DNA of 64,000 nucleotides from Aquipuribacter hungaricus (GTDB lineage Bacteria > Actinomycetota > Actinomycetes > Actinomycetales > JBBAYJ01), in NCBI RefSeq assembly GCF_042663885.1, contig NZ_JBHSXV010000001.1; one strand, given 5' to 3'. Of this stretch, positions 16,627 to 25,357 are shown piece after piece. The stretch's first letter is position 1, and each line of letters begins with the position of its first letter. The notes beneath the pieces were generated by a model. It had not been told where the DNA came from. It was given only the letters and a program-made list of their open reading frames with translations, and did no database searches. A program made the translations under genes and the position numbers.

Positions 16627-18357
16627 TCACCGTACCCGCTCCACCCGCCGGACGTCCCAGACGGCCTCGGGCACCTCGCGCACGCGGCCGTCGGTGCCGA
16701 CGAGCAGGAACCGGTCGAACCCGCGCGCGAACCAGCGGTCGTGGGTGACGGCGAGCACCGTGCCGCGGAACGCCGCCAGCCCCTCCTCCAGCGCCTCCGC
16801 CGAGTGCAGGTCGAGGTTGTCCGTCGGCTCGTCGAGCAGCAGCAGCGTGCAGCCGGACAGCTCGAGCAGCAGCACCTGGAAGCGCGCCTGCTGCCCGCCG
16901 GACAGCACCTCGAAGCGCTGCTCCGCCGCCCCGGCCAGGCCGTAGCGGTCCAGCACGCGGCTGGCCGGCTCGCGGGGCAGGCCGTCGCGGTGGTCGTCGC
17001 CGCGGTGCAGCACCTCCAGCAGGGTCCGGCCGAGGAGGTGGCCGGCGCCGTCGGTCTGGGCGAACCAGCCGGGCCGCACGCGCGCCCCGAGCCGGGCGAC
17101 GCCCTCGTGCCGGACCGGGGCGACCGGGCGACCGACCGGCAGGTGCTCGGGACCGGGGTCGGACCCGCCGGCGGCGAGCAGGCGGAGCAGGTGGGACTTG
17201 CCCGAGCCGTTGGAGCCCAGGACGGCGACCCGGTCGCCGAACCACACCTCGAGGTCGAACGGCTCCACCAGCGGCAGCCCGTCCGGGGTCTGCAGCACGA
17301 GCTGCTCGCAGACGACGGCGCGCTTGCCGGTCCTGGCCCCGCGCAGGCGCATGGTCACCTGCTGCGTCTGGGGCAGGGCCGGGGGCGGGCCGGCCTCATC
17401 GAACCTCCGGAGCCGGGTCTGCGCGGCCTGGTACTGCGACGCCAGGCCGTCGTTGGAGGCGGCGCCCACCTTGTACCGCAGCACGAGGGCGACGAGCTTC
17501 TCCCGCTCCTCGTCCCAGCGCCGGTGCAGCTCGGCCAGGCGGGCGCCGCGCTCCTCGCGCGCGGTGCGCCAGGTGGCGAAGCCGCTGCCGTGCACCCAGG
17601 CCGTGGCCCCGGCCGCCCCGGGCTCCAGCGTGACGACGCGGTCGGCGGCGCGGGCCAGGAGCTCCCGGTCGTGCGACACCAGCAGGACCGCCTTCGGGGT
17701 CTCGCGCAGCCGCTCCTCGAGCCAGGTCTTGCCCGGCACGTCGAGGTAGTTGTCCGGCTCGTCGAGCACGAGGACGTCCTGCGGGCCGCGCAGCAGCGCC
17801 TCCAGGACGAGCCGCTTCTGCTCCCCGCCGGACAGCGAGGCGGCGTCCCGGCCGCGGGCGCGCTCGTACCCCACGCCCAGGGCGGCCTGGCAGACCCGGT
17901 CGAGGAGGTTCTCGTGCTCGTACCCGCCGGCGTCGCCGTAGTCCGACAGCGCCTGGGCGTAGCGCATCTGCACGGGCTCGCTGTCGTCGTCCATGAGCGC
18001 GATCTCCGCGGCGTCGACCGCGTGGGCGGCGTCCCGCACCCGGGGCGGGGCGACCGAGCGCAGCAGCAGCTCGACGGTCACCACGCCGTCGGCGTCGGGT
18101 GCGACGGGGCCGTCCTCGCCCCGGCCGACCGTGCCGACGAGCTGGTGCATGACGCCCAGCTGGCCGGAGTGCACGACGCTGCCGGTGTCCGGGGACAGCT
18201 GCCCGGTGACCAGCCGCAGGACGGTCGTCTTGCCCACCCCGTTGGGGCCGACGAGCGCGGTCGTCCGGCCCTCGGGCACGGAGAACGAGACCTCGGACAG
18301 CAGCGGCCGACCGTCGGGCAGCACCCACCCCACCTGCACGACGTCGACATGGCCCAC
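16627..18357 (-). CDS. ABC-F family ATPase
   Basis: A 576-residue protein with two ABC ATPase domains and no membrane segments, the ABC-F plan. Domain 1 has Walker A GPNGVGKTT near residue 38, signature LSGGEQKR and Walker B VLVLDEPDNYLD. An alpha-helical, charged linker (RRWDEEREKLVALVLRYK) follows. Domain 2 has Walker A GSNGSGKS, signature LSGGQQARF and LLLLDEPTDNLD. ABC-F proteins act on the ribosomal E site as translation factors or antibiotic-resistance proteins; which applies here cannot be told. It is downstream of kynU and upstream of rplM on the same strand, but separated by promoter-containing gaps. Confidence 0.92.
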   Translation of the reverse strand: MGHVDVVQVGWVLPDGRPLLSEVSFSVPEGRTTALVGPNGVGKTTVLRLVTGQLSPDTGSVVHSGQLGVMHQLVGTVGRGEDGPVAPDADGVVTVELLLRSVAPPRVRDAAHAVDAAEIALMDDDSEPVQMRYAQALSDYGDAGGYEHENLLDRVCQAALGVGYERARGRDAASLSGGEQKRLVLEALLRGPQDVLVLDEPDNYLDVPGKTWLEERLRETPKAVLLVSHDRELLARAADRVVTLEPGAAGATAWVHGSGFATWRTAREERGARLAELHRRWDEEREKLVALVLRYKVGAASNDGLASQYQAAQTRLRRFDEAGPPPALPQTQQVTMRLRGARTGKRAVVCEQLVLQTPDGLPLVEPFDLEVWFGDRVAVLGSNGSGKSHLLRLLAAGGSDPGPEHLPVGRPVAPVRHEGVARLGARVRPGWFAQTDGAGHLLGRTLLEVLHRGDDHRDGLPREPASRVLDRYGLAGAAEQRFEVLSGGQQARFQVLLLELSGCTLLLLDEPTDNLDLHSAEALEEGLAAFRGTVLAVTHDRWFARGFDRFLLVGTDGRVREVPEAVWDVRRVERVR

Positions 18358-18462
18358 GGGCGCCGATCATGCCTGCCCGCCGGCCCGTGGGGCGACGGGG
18401 TTACCCGGTGCAGGGGGTCCCGGGCGCAGGCCCGGCGTCGCCGGCGTCCTGCGGGCTCCTGC

Positions 18463-19671
18463 TCAGGGCCGGCGGGCCTCCTCGGCGACCGCGTCCATGG
18501 CGGCGTCCACCTCGGCGAACGACGTCGACAGCGGCGACAGGCCCACCCGCAGCAGGTCCGGGTGGCGGAAGTCCGCGAGGACGCCCCGCCGGGCGAGCCG
18601 GTCGACGACCTCCCGGGCACCCGGGCCCGACAGCACGACGTGGCTGCCGCGGCGGGCGTCCTCGCGCGGCGTCGCGACCTGCCAGCCGACCGGGACCAGG
18701 TCCGTCTCCGCCCGCTCCAGCACCCGCCGGGTGAGCAGCACCGACTTGGCCCGCACGGCGGCCACCCCTGCCTCGGCGACGAGCCGGACGCCCTCCTGCA
18801 CCGCGACGACCCCGGGCACCACCGGCGTGCCGGACAGCATGCGCCGGACGCCGGCCGCGGGGACGTGCTCGTGCGCCATGGCGAACACGTCGTCGGCGCC
18901 GAACCAGCCGGGGACCGGGTTGACCAGCCGGTCGTGGTGGCGGGCGGCGGCGTAGAGGTACGCCGGGGCGCCGGGCCCGCCGCACAGGTACTTGTACGTG
19001 CAGCCGACCGCGAGGTCGACGTCGTCGGCGTCCAGGGCGAGCGGGACGACGCCCGCGGAGTGCGACAGGTCCCACACCACGACGGCGCCCGCGTCGTGCA
19101 CGGCGGCGGTCACCGCCCGGAGGTCGGCCAGTGCGGCGCTGCGGTAGTCCACGTGGCTGAGCAGCACGACGGCCGTCCCGGGGCCCACGGCGGCCCGCAC
19201 CTGCTCGGCGGTGACCGGCTCCGTGGGGCGCGGCACGACCTCCTGCAGCCGCAGCCCGCGGGCCCGGGCCACCTCGGTGGCCAGGTAGCGGTCGGTCGGG
19301 AAGTCGCCGCCGAGCACGACGAGCCCGTCGCGGTCGGGCCGCAGCGCCGCCGCCGCGTGCAGCGCCTTGAACAGCAGCACGCTCGTGGAGTCGGCCACCA
19401 CGGTCTGGCCGGGGGCCGCACCGAGCACCGCGGCACCGAGCTCGTCGCCGACCCGGGTGGGCAGGTCGACCCAGTGCTCCCAGCTGCCGATGAGCCCGGC
19501 CGCCCACTCCTCGCGGTACAGCCGCTCCAGCCGGTCGAGGGTCGCGCGGGGCGCCCGGCCCAGGGAGTTGCCGTCCAGGTAGGCCGCGGGTCCCCCGTCC
19601 AGGACGAACCGCTCGCGGAACCCGGCCAGCGGGTCGGCGGCGTCCAGCTGCGCGGCGTCCAGGGGGGTCAC
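18463..19671 (-). CDS. kynU: Kynureninase
   Basis: PLP enzyme cleaving kynurenine or 3-hydroxykynurenine to (hydroxy)anthranilate in tryptophan breakdown. The 402-residue protein has AYLDGNSLGRAP near residue 30, the cofactor region VVWDLSHSAGVVPL, and the PLP lysine in GCTYKYLCGGPGAPAY, all matching kynureninases. No other kynurenine-pathway gene is next to it, so its partner enzymes would be elsewhere. It is preceded by a 15-bp tandem repeat. Confidence 0.92.
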   Translation of the reverse strand: MTPLDAAQLDAADPLAGFRERFVLDGGPAAYLDGNSLGRAPRATLDRLERLYREEWAAGLIGSWEHWVDLPTRVGDELGAAVLGAAPGQTVVADSTSVLLFKALHAAAALRPDRDGLVVLGGDFPTDRYLATEVARARGLRLQEVVPRPTEPVTAEQVRAAVGPGTAVVLLSHVDYRSAALADLRAVTAAVHDAGAVVVWDLSHSAGVVPLALDADDVDLAVGCTYKYLCGGPGAPAYLYAAARHHDRLVNPVPGWFGADDVFAMAHEHVPAAGVRRMLSGTPVVPGVVAVQEGVRLVAEAGVAAVRAKSVLLTRRVLERAETDLVPVGWQVATPREDARRGSHVVLSGPGAREVVDRLARRGVLADFRHPDLLRVGLSPLSTSFAEVDAAMDAVAEEARRP

Positions 19672-19720
19672 CCGGGGGATGCTGCCAGGCCGCTCCCCCG
19701 GACCGCGCGACCAGGGCCCA

Positions 19721-19780
19721 CCCGGCGGTACCCATCCCGGCGGTGCCCACCCGGGCGGGGCTCACCCGGGCGGGGCTCAC
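19721..19780. repeat. 15-bp tandem repeat, four copies
   Basis: Four head-to-tail 15-bp units: 19721-19735 CCCGGCGGTACCCAT, then CCCGGCGGTGCCCAC, then two identical CCGGGCGGGGCTCAC. The last unit contains the stop codon of the HTH gene that ends at 19777, so the array spans the 3' end of that gene and the 5' region of kynU. It is a likely slippage-variable site. Confidence 0.85.
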
Positions 19781-20427
19781 CCCATCTCGACCGGCTCGCC
19801 CGTCGGGCGCTTCCAGTACCCCCAGGGGAACGTCACGGGCCCGACCGGCAGCCAGCCGCCCGCGGCCAGGCGCCGCGCGGCGGCGGGCGACCACAGGGCC
19901 CGCCGGTGCTCCCACACCGTGCCCGAGGCCTCGACCACGTGGTACAGCGGGCCGAAGTCGACGAGGTGCCAGCCGCGCCGGCCCTCGCGCTCGAGCACGC
20001 CCATCTCGTCGAAGGCGGTGAGGGGCGTGAGCACGCGCCGGTCGGGCCCGGCGCCCGCCGGCGGCCCGGGGACCCCGAAGCGCTGCTGGGCGGCCTGCCG
20101 GCTCACCCCGAGCAGCCTGCCGACCGTGTCCCAGCTGTGGCCCGCCCCGCGCGCGGCGGTCACGGCCTCCTGCAGCAGGCGGCTGGTCTGCTCCGCGGCG
20201 GTCCTGCTGGCGAGCACGAGCGCCAGCGAGGCCGCCGGGTCCTCGGCGATGCGCTCGCGCAGGCCCGGCGACGCCGACAGCACCGCCTCGGTGACCGCGT
20301 CGCGCAGCCGGTCGGCGGCGTCCGCGTCGAGGACGGGCCCGTCGGGTCCTGCCGGCTGGTCCGGCCCCCCGGGCGCGCCGTCCGGCCGGGCCGCGCGCGG
20401 CGTGCCGACGGTCCGGGCGGGGGTCAC
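19777..20427 (-). CDS. Helix-turn-helix protein of unknown function
   Basis: A 216-residue protein with a Pro/Ala-rich N-terminus, a central helical region (DAADRLRDAVTEAVLSAS, then ASRTAAEQTSRLLQEAV) and a recognisable HTH, SWDTVGRLLGVSRQAAQQRFG, around residues 115-135. A conserved tryptophan-rich C-terminal domain (GWHLVDFGPLYHVVEASG through FPWGYWKRPTGE) follows. The HTH suggests DNA binding but no named family is certain. The GTG start at 20427 overlaps the stop of the upstream small membrane protein (GTGA), so the two are coupled. It may bind the doubled inverted repeat upstream of the pair. Confidence 0.7.
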   Translation of the reverse strand: MTPARTVGTPRAARPDGAPGGPDQPAGPDGPVLDADAADRLRDAVTEAVLSASPGLRERIAEDPAASLALVLASRTAAEQTSRLLQEAVTAARGAGHSWDTVGRLLGVSRQAAQQRFGVPGPPAGAGPDRRVLTPLTAFDEMGVLEREGRRGWHLVDFGPLYHVVEASGTVWEHRRALWSPAAARRLAAGGWLPVGPVTFPWGYWKRPTGEPVEMG

Positions 20428-20723
20428 CGGTCGGGCCGCGTGCCGCGCCGGGCGGCCCGCAGCGGCTCCAGCCCGTCGAGCCGGCGCTGGTCCTCGCCCT
20501 CGCGCTCCGCCCGGCGCACGCGGGCGCGCAGGACCTGCACGAGCAGGACGAAGAGCAGCAGGACCACCGAGGCCCCGGTCACCGCACCCAGGGCCGTGTC
20601 GACCCCGTCGTGGGTCACCACGAGGGCGGCCAGGGCCGGCACGACGGCGAGCAGCAGCAGGGCCAGCGGCAGGAGCCGTGAGTGGAGGGCACGCGTGGCA
20701 GGTGGGTCGTCGAGGGGCGTCAT
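20424..20723 (-). CDS. Small two-helix membrane protein
   Basis: A 99-residue protein with two hydrophobic helices (about residues 17-36, LLPLALLLLAVVPALAALVV, and 46-66, GAVTGASVVLLLFVLLVQVL) and a basic, charged C-terminal tail rich in Arg/Glu. No family recognised. It begins ATG at 20723 with a good GGGAAGG ribosome-binding site and is translationally coupled to the downstream HTH gene. The gap upstream contains two GTCAA-N7-TTGAC elements. Confidence 0.7.
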   Translation of the reverse strand: MTPLDDPPATRALHSRLLPLALLLLAVVPALAALVVTHDGVDTALGAVTGASVVLLLFVLLVQVLRARVRRAEREGEDQRRLDGLEPLRAARRGTRPDR

Positions 20724-20725
20724 GC

Positions 20726-20771
20726 GTCAACCTTCCCTTGACGTCCGCGCGGCTGTCAAGGATGCATTGAC
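20726..20771. promoter_or_regulatory. Doubled operator-like inverted repeat GTCAA-N7-TTGAC
   Basis: Two identical palindromic elements, GTCAA-N7-TTGAC, at 20726-20742 and 20755-20771, start to start 29 bp apart (close to three helical turns). They fill the gap between the truA stop and the small membrane protein start, overlapping its ribosome-binding region. A regulator dimer pair is the likely ligand; the HTH protein two genes downstream is a candidate. Confidence 0.6.
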
Positions 20772-20772
20772 G

Positions 20773-21645
20773 TCAGTCGTCCCGGCGGGCGCGCGACTCC
20801 ACGGCCCGGGCCGCGAGCCCGGCGTCGTCGGGGTAGTCGACGGCCACGAGCGTGAGGCCGTGCGCCGCGGCCACGGTGACCCGGGGGTCCCGGCGCCGGG
20901 CCAGGAGCACCTCCAGCGGGAAACCCATGACGGCACGCCCGTCCCCGACCGGCAGCACCGCGCCGACCAGGGCGCGCACCATGGAGTGGCAGAACGCGTC
21001 GGCGGTGACCTGGGCCACCACCGTCCCGTCCGGCTCCCGGGACCAGACGTAGGACAGCAGCGTCCGTACCGTCGTCGCGCCCTCGCGGCGGCGGCAGAAG
21101 GCGGCGAAGTCCTGCAGGCCGAGCAGCTGCCGCGACGCGGCGGTCAGCAGGCCCGTGTCCAGGGGGCGGGGGTGGGCGAGCGTGTCGTGCCGGCGCAGGG
21201 GGTCCGGGCCCGCGGGGTCGTCGCAGACCCGGTAGCGGTAGTGCCGCCGCAGCGCCGAGAACCGGGCGTCGAAGCCGGGCGGCGCCGGCGCCATCGCCGT
21301 CAGCCGCACCTCCGGCGCCAGCAGGGAGCGCAGCCGGCGGGTGGCGCCCACGGTGCCGCCGGCGCGCGCCAACGACTCCTGGTCGACGTCGACGTGGACG
21401 CACTGGGCCGTGGCGTGGACACCGGCGTCGGTCCGCCCGGCCACCACGAGGCCGGAGCGGATGCGGGGCACGTCGGTGCGCAGGACCGTCGCCAGGGACT
21501 CCTCGAGCAGCCCCGCGACCGTCCGCTGGCCGGGCTGGACGGCCCAGCCGCGGAACCCCGCCCCGTCGTAGGCCAGGTCCAGGCGCAGACGCACGGACCC
21601 GCCGTCGCTGGCGACGGCGGGTCCGTGGTGGGGCTGGTGGGTCAT
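20773..21645 (-). CDS. truA: tRNA pseudouridine(38-40) synthase TruA
   Basis: Isomerises uridines 38-40 in the anticodon arm of tRNAs. The 290-residue protein shows LAYDGAGFRGWAVQPG near the start, the catalytic aspartate in AGRTDAGVHA, RHYRYRV, and the C-terminal ADAFCHSMVRALVGAVLPVG. The ATG at 21645 gives a short leader before the core; an upstream open frame is not conserved. It lies 16 bp downstream of rplQ, the usual end of the alpha operon. Confidence 0.96.
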   Translation of the reverse strand: MTHQPHHGPAVASDGGSVRLRLDLAYDGAGFRGWAVQPGQRTVAGLLEESLATVLRTDVPRIRSGLVVAGRTDAGVHATAQCVHVDVDQESLARAGGTVGATRRLRSLLAPEVRLTAMAPAPPGFDARFSALRRHYRYRVCDDPAGPDPLRRHDTLAHPRPLDTGLLTAASRQLLGLQDFAAFCRRREGATTVRTLLSYVWSREPDGTVVAQVTADAFCHSMVRALVGAVLPVGDGRAVMGFPLEVLLARRRDPRVTVAAAHGLTLVAVDYPDDAGLAARAVESRARRDD

Positions 21646-21661
21646 CGGTGCAGGTGCAGGG

Positions 21662-22327
21662 TCAGGCCTTCTCGTCCGGGACCGACGTGTCGGGCTCGTC
21701 GATGACGTCCTCGGCGATCTCGGTCGCGACCTCCGCGTCGGCCTGGGCCTCGGCGACGTCGGGCACGGACTCCTCGCGGGCGTCCTCCGCGGCCTCCTCG
21801 GCCCCGGCGGCACCGTCGACGGCGCCCTCGACGTCACCCTCGGCTGCTGCCTCGACCGTGTCGTCCTTGGCCGCCTCAGCCTCGGCGGCCGGGGCGGACT
21901 GCGCGGACGAGCCGGCGGAGCGACGCGTGGCGGCCTCCGCCTCCTTCACCGTGGCGACCTTGGGGCTGAAGGGCTCCAGGACCAGCTCGATGACGGCCAT
22001 CGGCGCGTTGTCGCCCTTGCGCGCGGCGATCTTGGTGATGCGCGTGTAGCCGCCCGGACGCTCCGCGACGAGCGGGGCGATCTCGGTGAACAGGAAGTGC
22101 ACCACGCTCTTGTCCTTGATGACCGTCATCACCCGGCGGCGGGCGTGCAGGTCACCGCGCTTGGCGAACGTCACCATGCGCTCGGCGAGCGGGCGGACGC
22201 GGCGCGCCTTGGCCTCGGTGGTGGTGATGCGCCGGTGCTCGAAGAGCGACGTCGCGAGGTTGGCGAGCATGATCCGCTCGTGCGCCGGTCCCCCGCCGAG
22301 ACGGGGTCCCTTGGTGGGCGTGGGCAT
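21662..22327 (-). CDS. rplQ: 50S ribosomal protein L17 with long acidic tail
   Basis: Exit-tunnel-area large-subunit protein. The first ~120 residues are normal L17: MPTPTKGPRLGGGPAHERIM, then LATSLFEHRRITTTEAKARRVRPLAERMVT. The remaining ~100 residues are an Ala/Glu/Asp-rich, low-complexity tail (from about residue 122), giving 221 residues. Similar tails occur in other actinobacterial L17 proteins; role unknown. Confidence 0.97.
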   Translation of the reverse strand: MPTPTKGPRLGGGPAHERIMLANLATSLFEHRRITTTEAKARRVRPLAERMVTFAKRGDLHARRRVMTVIKDKSVVHFLFTEIAPLVAERPGGYTRITKIAARKGDNAPMAVIELVLEPFSPKVATVKEAEAATRRSAGSSAQSAPAAEAEAAKDDTVEAAAEGDVEGAVDGAAGAEEAAEDAREESVPDVAEAQADAEVATEIAEDVIDEPDTSVPDEKA

Positions 22328-22410
22328 GGAGTTCTCCTCGGTGTGGTCGGTGCCGGCGGGGGCCGGCGTCCGGTCGGGTGCGCCCGGTCAGGAAGACGGG
22401 CAGCGGGTGG

Positions 22411-23463
22411 TCAGAGCTGCTCGTCCTCGACGGCCGAGGTGTCGTCGGCGTCGTACGCCGTGGAGAACGGGTCCTCCGTGTCGGACTCGGCGTAGCTGGC
22501 CAGCGCCACCGCGGGGTCGAACCCGGGGGGGCTGTCCTTGAGCTGCAGGCCCAGGCCGGCGAGCTTGGCCTTGACCTCGTCGATGGACTTGGCACCGAAG
22601 TTGCGGATGTCGAGCAGGTCCGCCTCGCTGCGGCCGACGAGCTCGCCGACGGAGTGGATGCCCTCGCGCTTGAGGCAGTTGTACGAGCGGACGGTGAGGT
22701 CCAGCTCCTCGATCGGCAGCGCGAGGTCGGCCGCCAGGGCGGCGTCGTTCGGCGACGGGCCGATGTCGATGCCCTCGGCCTCGACGTTGAGCTCGCGCGC
22801 CAGGCCGAACAGCTCGGTGAGCGTGCGCCCGGCCGAGGCCATGGCGTCGCGCGGGCTGATCGAGCTCTTGGTCTCGACGTCGACGATGAGCCGGTCGAAG
22901 TCGGTGCGCTGCTCGACGCGGGTCGCCTCGACCTTGTAGGTCACGCGGCGGACCGGGGAGTAGATGGAGTCGACCGGGATGCGGCCGATCTCGGACTCGA
23001 CGTTCTTGTTCTGGGCGGCGGAGACGTAGCCGCGACCGCGCTCGACGGTGAACTCCACCTCGAGCTTGCCCTTCTCGTTGAGCGTGGCGATGACCAGCTC
23101 GGGGTTGTGCACCTCGACGCCGGCGGGCGGGGCGATGTCCGCGGCGGTGACCAGGCCGGGGCCCTGCTTGCGCAGGTACATGACGACCGGCTCGTCGAAC
23201 TCGCTGGAGACCACGAGCTCCTTGAGGTTCAGGATGATCTCGGTGACGTCCTCCTTGACACCGGTGACCGTCGAGAACTCGTGGAGCACGCCGTCGATGC
23301 GGATGCTCGTGACGGCCGCGCCAGGGATGGACGACAGCAGGGTGCGGCGGAGGCTGTTGCCGAGGGTGTAGCCGAAGCCGGGCTCGAGGGGCTCGATGAC
23401 GAACCGCGAGCGGGCGTCGCCGACGACGTCCTCGGACAGGGTGGGGCGCTGTGCGATGAGCAC
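22411..23463 (-). CDS. rpoA: RNA polymerase alpha subunit
   Basis: Assembles the polymerase core and contacts UP elements and activators. The 350-residue protein opens MLIAQRPTLSEDVVGDARSR, has LGNSLRRTLLSSIPG in the dimerisation domain and RVEQRTDFDRLIVDVET. Its C-terminal helix-hairpin-helix domain contains LDLTVRSYNCLKREGIHSVG and FGAKSIDEVKAKL. The tail beyond residue ~325 is acidic. It sits between rpsD and rplQ as in all actinobacteria. Confidence 0.99.
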   Translation of the reverse strand: MLIAQRPTLSEDVVGDARSRFVIEPLEPGFGYTLGNSLRRTLLSSIPGAAVTSIRIDGVLHEFSTVTGVKEDVTEIILNLKELVVSSEFDEPVVMYLRKQGPGLVTAADIAPPAGVEVHNPELVIATLNEKGKLEVEFTVERGRGYVSAAQNKNVESEIGRIPVDSIYSPVRRVTYKVEATRVEQRTDFDRLIVDVETKSSISPRDAMASAGRTLTELFGLARELNVEAEGIDIGPSPNDAALAADLALPIEELDLTVRSYNCLKREGIHSVGELVGRSEADLLDIRNFGAKSIDEVKAKLAGLGLQLKDSPPGFDPAVALASYAESDTEDPFSTAYDADDTSAVEDEQL

Positions 23464-23549
23464 GGGTGTTCTCCTTCTTCGGGGCGTCCGCTATATGACG
23501 CCCGGGTGACGTGCAGGGGCCGCACCCCGAGGGGTGCGGCCCCGTGGGC

Positions 23550-24176
23550 TCACTTGGAGTAGAGCTCGACGACCAGCTGCTCCTGGACGGCGGTGTCGAT
23601 GACCTGGCGGGCCGGCAGGCCGTGGACCAGGATCATCATCCGGTCGGGGTTGACCTCGAGCCACGCGGGCACGGTGCGCTCCCCGACCTGGGCGCGGGCG
23701 ACGACGAACGGCGTGGACTCCACGCTGCTGGCGCGCACCTCGATGATGTCGTTCTCGCTCACGCGGAACGACGGGATGTCGACCTTGTGGCCGTTGACGG
23801 TGAAGTGCCCGTGCTTGACCAGCTGGCGGCCCATGTCACGGCTGGCGGCGAAGCCGGCGCGGTACACGACGTTGTCCAGGCGGGACTCGAGCAGGCGGAG
23901 CAGGTTGTCGCCCGTCTTGCCCTGCTGGCCGGAGGCCTCTTCGAAGTAGTTGCGGAACTGCTTCTCGAGGACGCCGTAGATGCGGGCCATCTTCTGCTTC
24001 TCGCGCATCTGGAGCAGGTACTCGGACTCCTTGGTGCGCGCGCGGCCGTGCTCGCCCGGCGGATAGGGCCGGATCTCGATCGGGCACTTGGGCGTGTCGC
24101 ACTTGGCGCCCTTGAGGTAGAGCTTGGTCTTCTCGCGGCGGCACCGCTTGCAGTCAGGGCCGGTGTAACGAGCCAT
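23550..24176 (-). CDS. rpsD: 30S ribosomal protein S4
   Basis: 16S rRNA-binding assembly initiator, 208 residues. The N-terminus carries four cysteines (C9, C12, C26, C31) of the zinc-binding form. The S4 RNA-binding domain contains ESRLDNVVYRAGFA and RQLVKHGHFTVNGHKVDIPS. It lies between rpsK and rpoA in the alpha operon. Confidence 0.99.
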   Translation of the reverse strand: MARYTGPDCKRCRREKTKLYLKGAKCDTPKCPIEIRPYPPGEHGRARTKESEYLLQMREKQKMARIYGVLEKQFRNYFEEASGQQGKTGDNLLRLLESRLDNVVYRAGFAASRDMGRQLVKHGHFTVNGHKVDIPSFRVSENDIIEVRASSVESTPFVVARAQVGERTVPAWLEVNPDRMMILVHGLPARQVIDTAVQEQLVVELYSK

Positions 24177-24208
24177 GTGTGTGTCTTCTCCTCTTCAGGC
24201 TCTGGCGC

Positions 24209-24616
24209 TCAGACGCGGCGGCGCTTGGGCGGGCGGCAGCCGTTGTGCGGCTGCGGGGTGACGTCGGAGATCGCACCGATCTCAAGGCCGGCGGCGGTCA
24301 GGGACCGGATCGCCGTCTCGCGGCCGGAGCCCGGCCCCTTGACCAGGACGTCGACCTTCTTCATCCCGTGCTCCTGCGCACGGCGCGCGGCGGCCTCGGC
24401 GGCCATCTGCGCGGCGAAGGGCGTCGACTTGCGCGAGCCCTTGAAGCCGACCTGGCCCGAGGAGGCCCAGGCGATGACGTTCCCGCCCGGGTCGGTGATC
24501 GACACGATGGTGTTGTTGAAGGTGCTCTTGATGTGGGCGACGCCCGCGGCGATGTTCTTCCGCTCCTTGCGGCGCGGCTTGCGCGCGGCGGACGCGGCTC
24601 GGGTCTTGGGTGGCAT
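24209..24616 (-). CDS. rpsK: 30S ribosomal protein S11
   Basis: Platform protein next to the E site, 135 residues. Conserved segments include HIKSTFNNTIVSITDPGGNV, SSGQVGFKGSRKSTPFAAQ, VKGPGSGRETAIRSL and the basic C-terminus ending PPKRRRV. Preceded by rpsM and followed by rpsD after 32 bp. Confidence 0.99.
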   Translation of the reverse strand: MPPKTRAASAARKPRRKERKNIAAGVAHIKSTFNNTIVSITDPGGNVIAWASSGQVGFKGSRKSTPFAAQMAAEAAARRAQEHGMKKVDVLVKGPGSGRETAIRSLTAAGLEIGAISDVTPQPHNGCRPPKRRRV

Positions 24617-24669
24617 GCGGCTGGTCTCTCCTGGTCAGACGGTCCGGTGAGCGGCGGAAGGAGCGGGGC

Positions 24670-25050
24670 TCACTTCTTGCCGACCTTCTTCTTGCCGGCG
24701 ACGGTCCGCTTCGGACCCTTCCGGGTACGTGCGTTGGTCTTGGTGCGCTGGCCGCGGACGGGCAGGTGGCGGCGGTGGCGCAGGCCCTCGTAGGAGCCGA
24801 TCTCCACCTTGCGCCGGATGTCGGCGGCCACCTCGCGGCGGAGGTCGCCCTCGACGCGGTACGTGGCCTCGATGTAGGTGCGGAGCGCGACGAGCTGGTC
24901 CTCGGTGAGGTCCTTCACGCGGACGTCGGGGCTGATGCCCGTCGCCGCGAGGGTCTCGTGGGACCGGGTCCGGCCGATGCCGAAGACGTAGGTGAGCGCG
25001 ATCTCGACCCGCTTCTCGCGGGGGAGGTCGACACCGACGAGACGTGCCAT
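24670..25050 (-). CDS. rpsM: 30S ribosomal protein S13
   Basis: Head protein contacting P-site tRNA and L5, 126 residues. MARLVGVDLPREKRVEIALTY is followed by GIGRTRSHETL, and LRHRRHLPVRGQRTKTNARTRKG leads into a Lys-rich tail. It follows rpmJ after a 153-bp spacer that contains a C/A-rich run but no recognised gene. Confidence 0.99.
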   Translation of the reverse strand: MARLVGVDLPREKRVEIALTYVFGIGRTRSHETLAATGISPDVRVKDLTEDQLVALRTYIEATYRVEGDLRREVAADIRRKVEIGSYEGLRHRRHLPVRGQRTKTNARTRKGPKRTVAGKKKVGKK

Positions 25051-25203
25051 GTCAGTTGCCTCTCAGTGCTCGAGGGTCTGGAGCGGCACCGTCCGCGGGG
25101 GCTCCCGTGGTCCCCGGCCCTCGACCGGGGGTGTCGTCCGCCGCCGGCGTGGCCGGGGGCTGACGGGTGACGCAAGGGTGGTGCGGTGGTGCAGGGGCGG
25201 TGA

Positions 25204-25317
25204 TCAGCCCTGGCGCTGCTTGTGGCGCAGGTTGGTGCAGATCACCATGACCCGGCCGTGACGGCGGATCACCTTGCAGTTGTCGCAGATCTTCTTGACG
25301 CTGGGCTTGACCTTCAT
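25204..25317 (-). CDS. rpmJ: 50S ribosomal protein L36
   Basis: Very small large-subunit protein of 37 residues, translated MKVKPSVKKICDNCKVIRRH and onward. Cysteines 11, 14 and 27 plus His32 form the zinc-binding (C+) form. It lies between infA and rpsM as expected. The ATG is at 25317. Confidence 0.98.
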   Translation of the reverse strand: MKVKPSVKKICDNCKVIRRHGRVMVICTNLRHKQRQG

Positions 25318-25357
25318 CGATGGACTCCCTGGCGGCTGTCCCTCTCGGGACGGGCCG

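Noticed and set aside
16048..21705. Very long plus-strand open frame (1885 codons) antisense to rplM, the ABC-F ATPase, kynU and truA
   Set aside because: It overlaps several well-conserved minus-strand genes; GC-rich DNA routinely yields such antisense frames, and the translation is low-complexity Arg/Gly/Val without family features.
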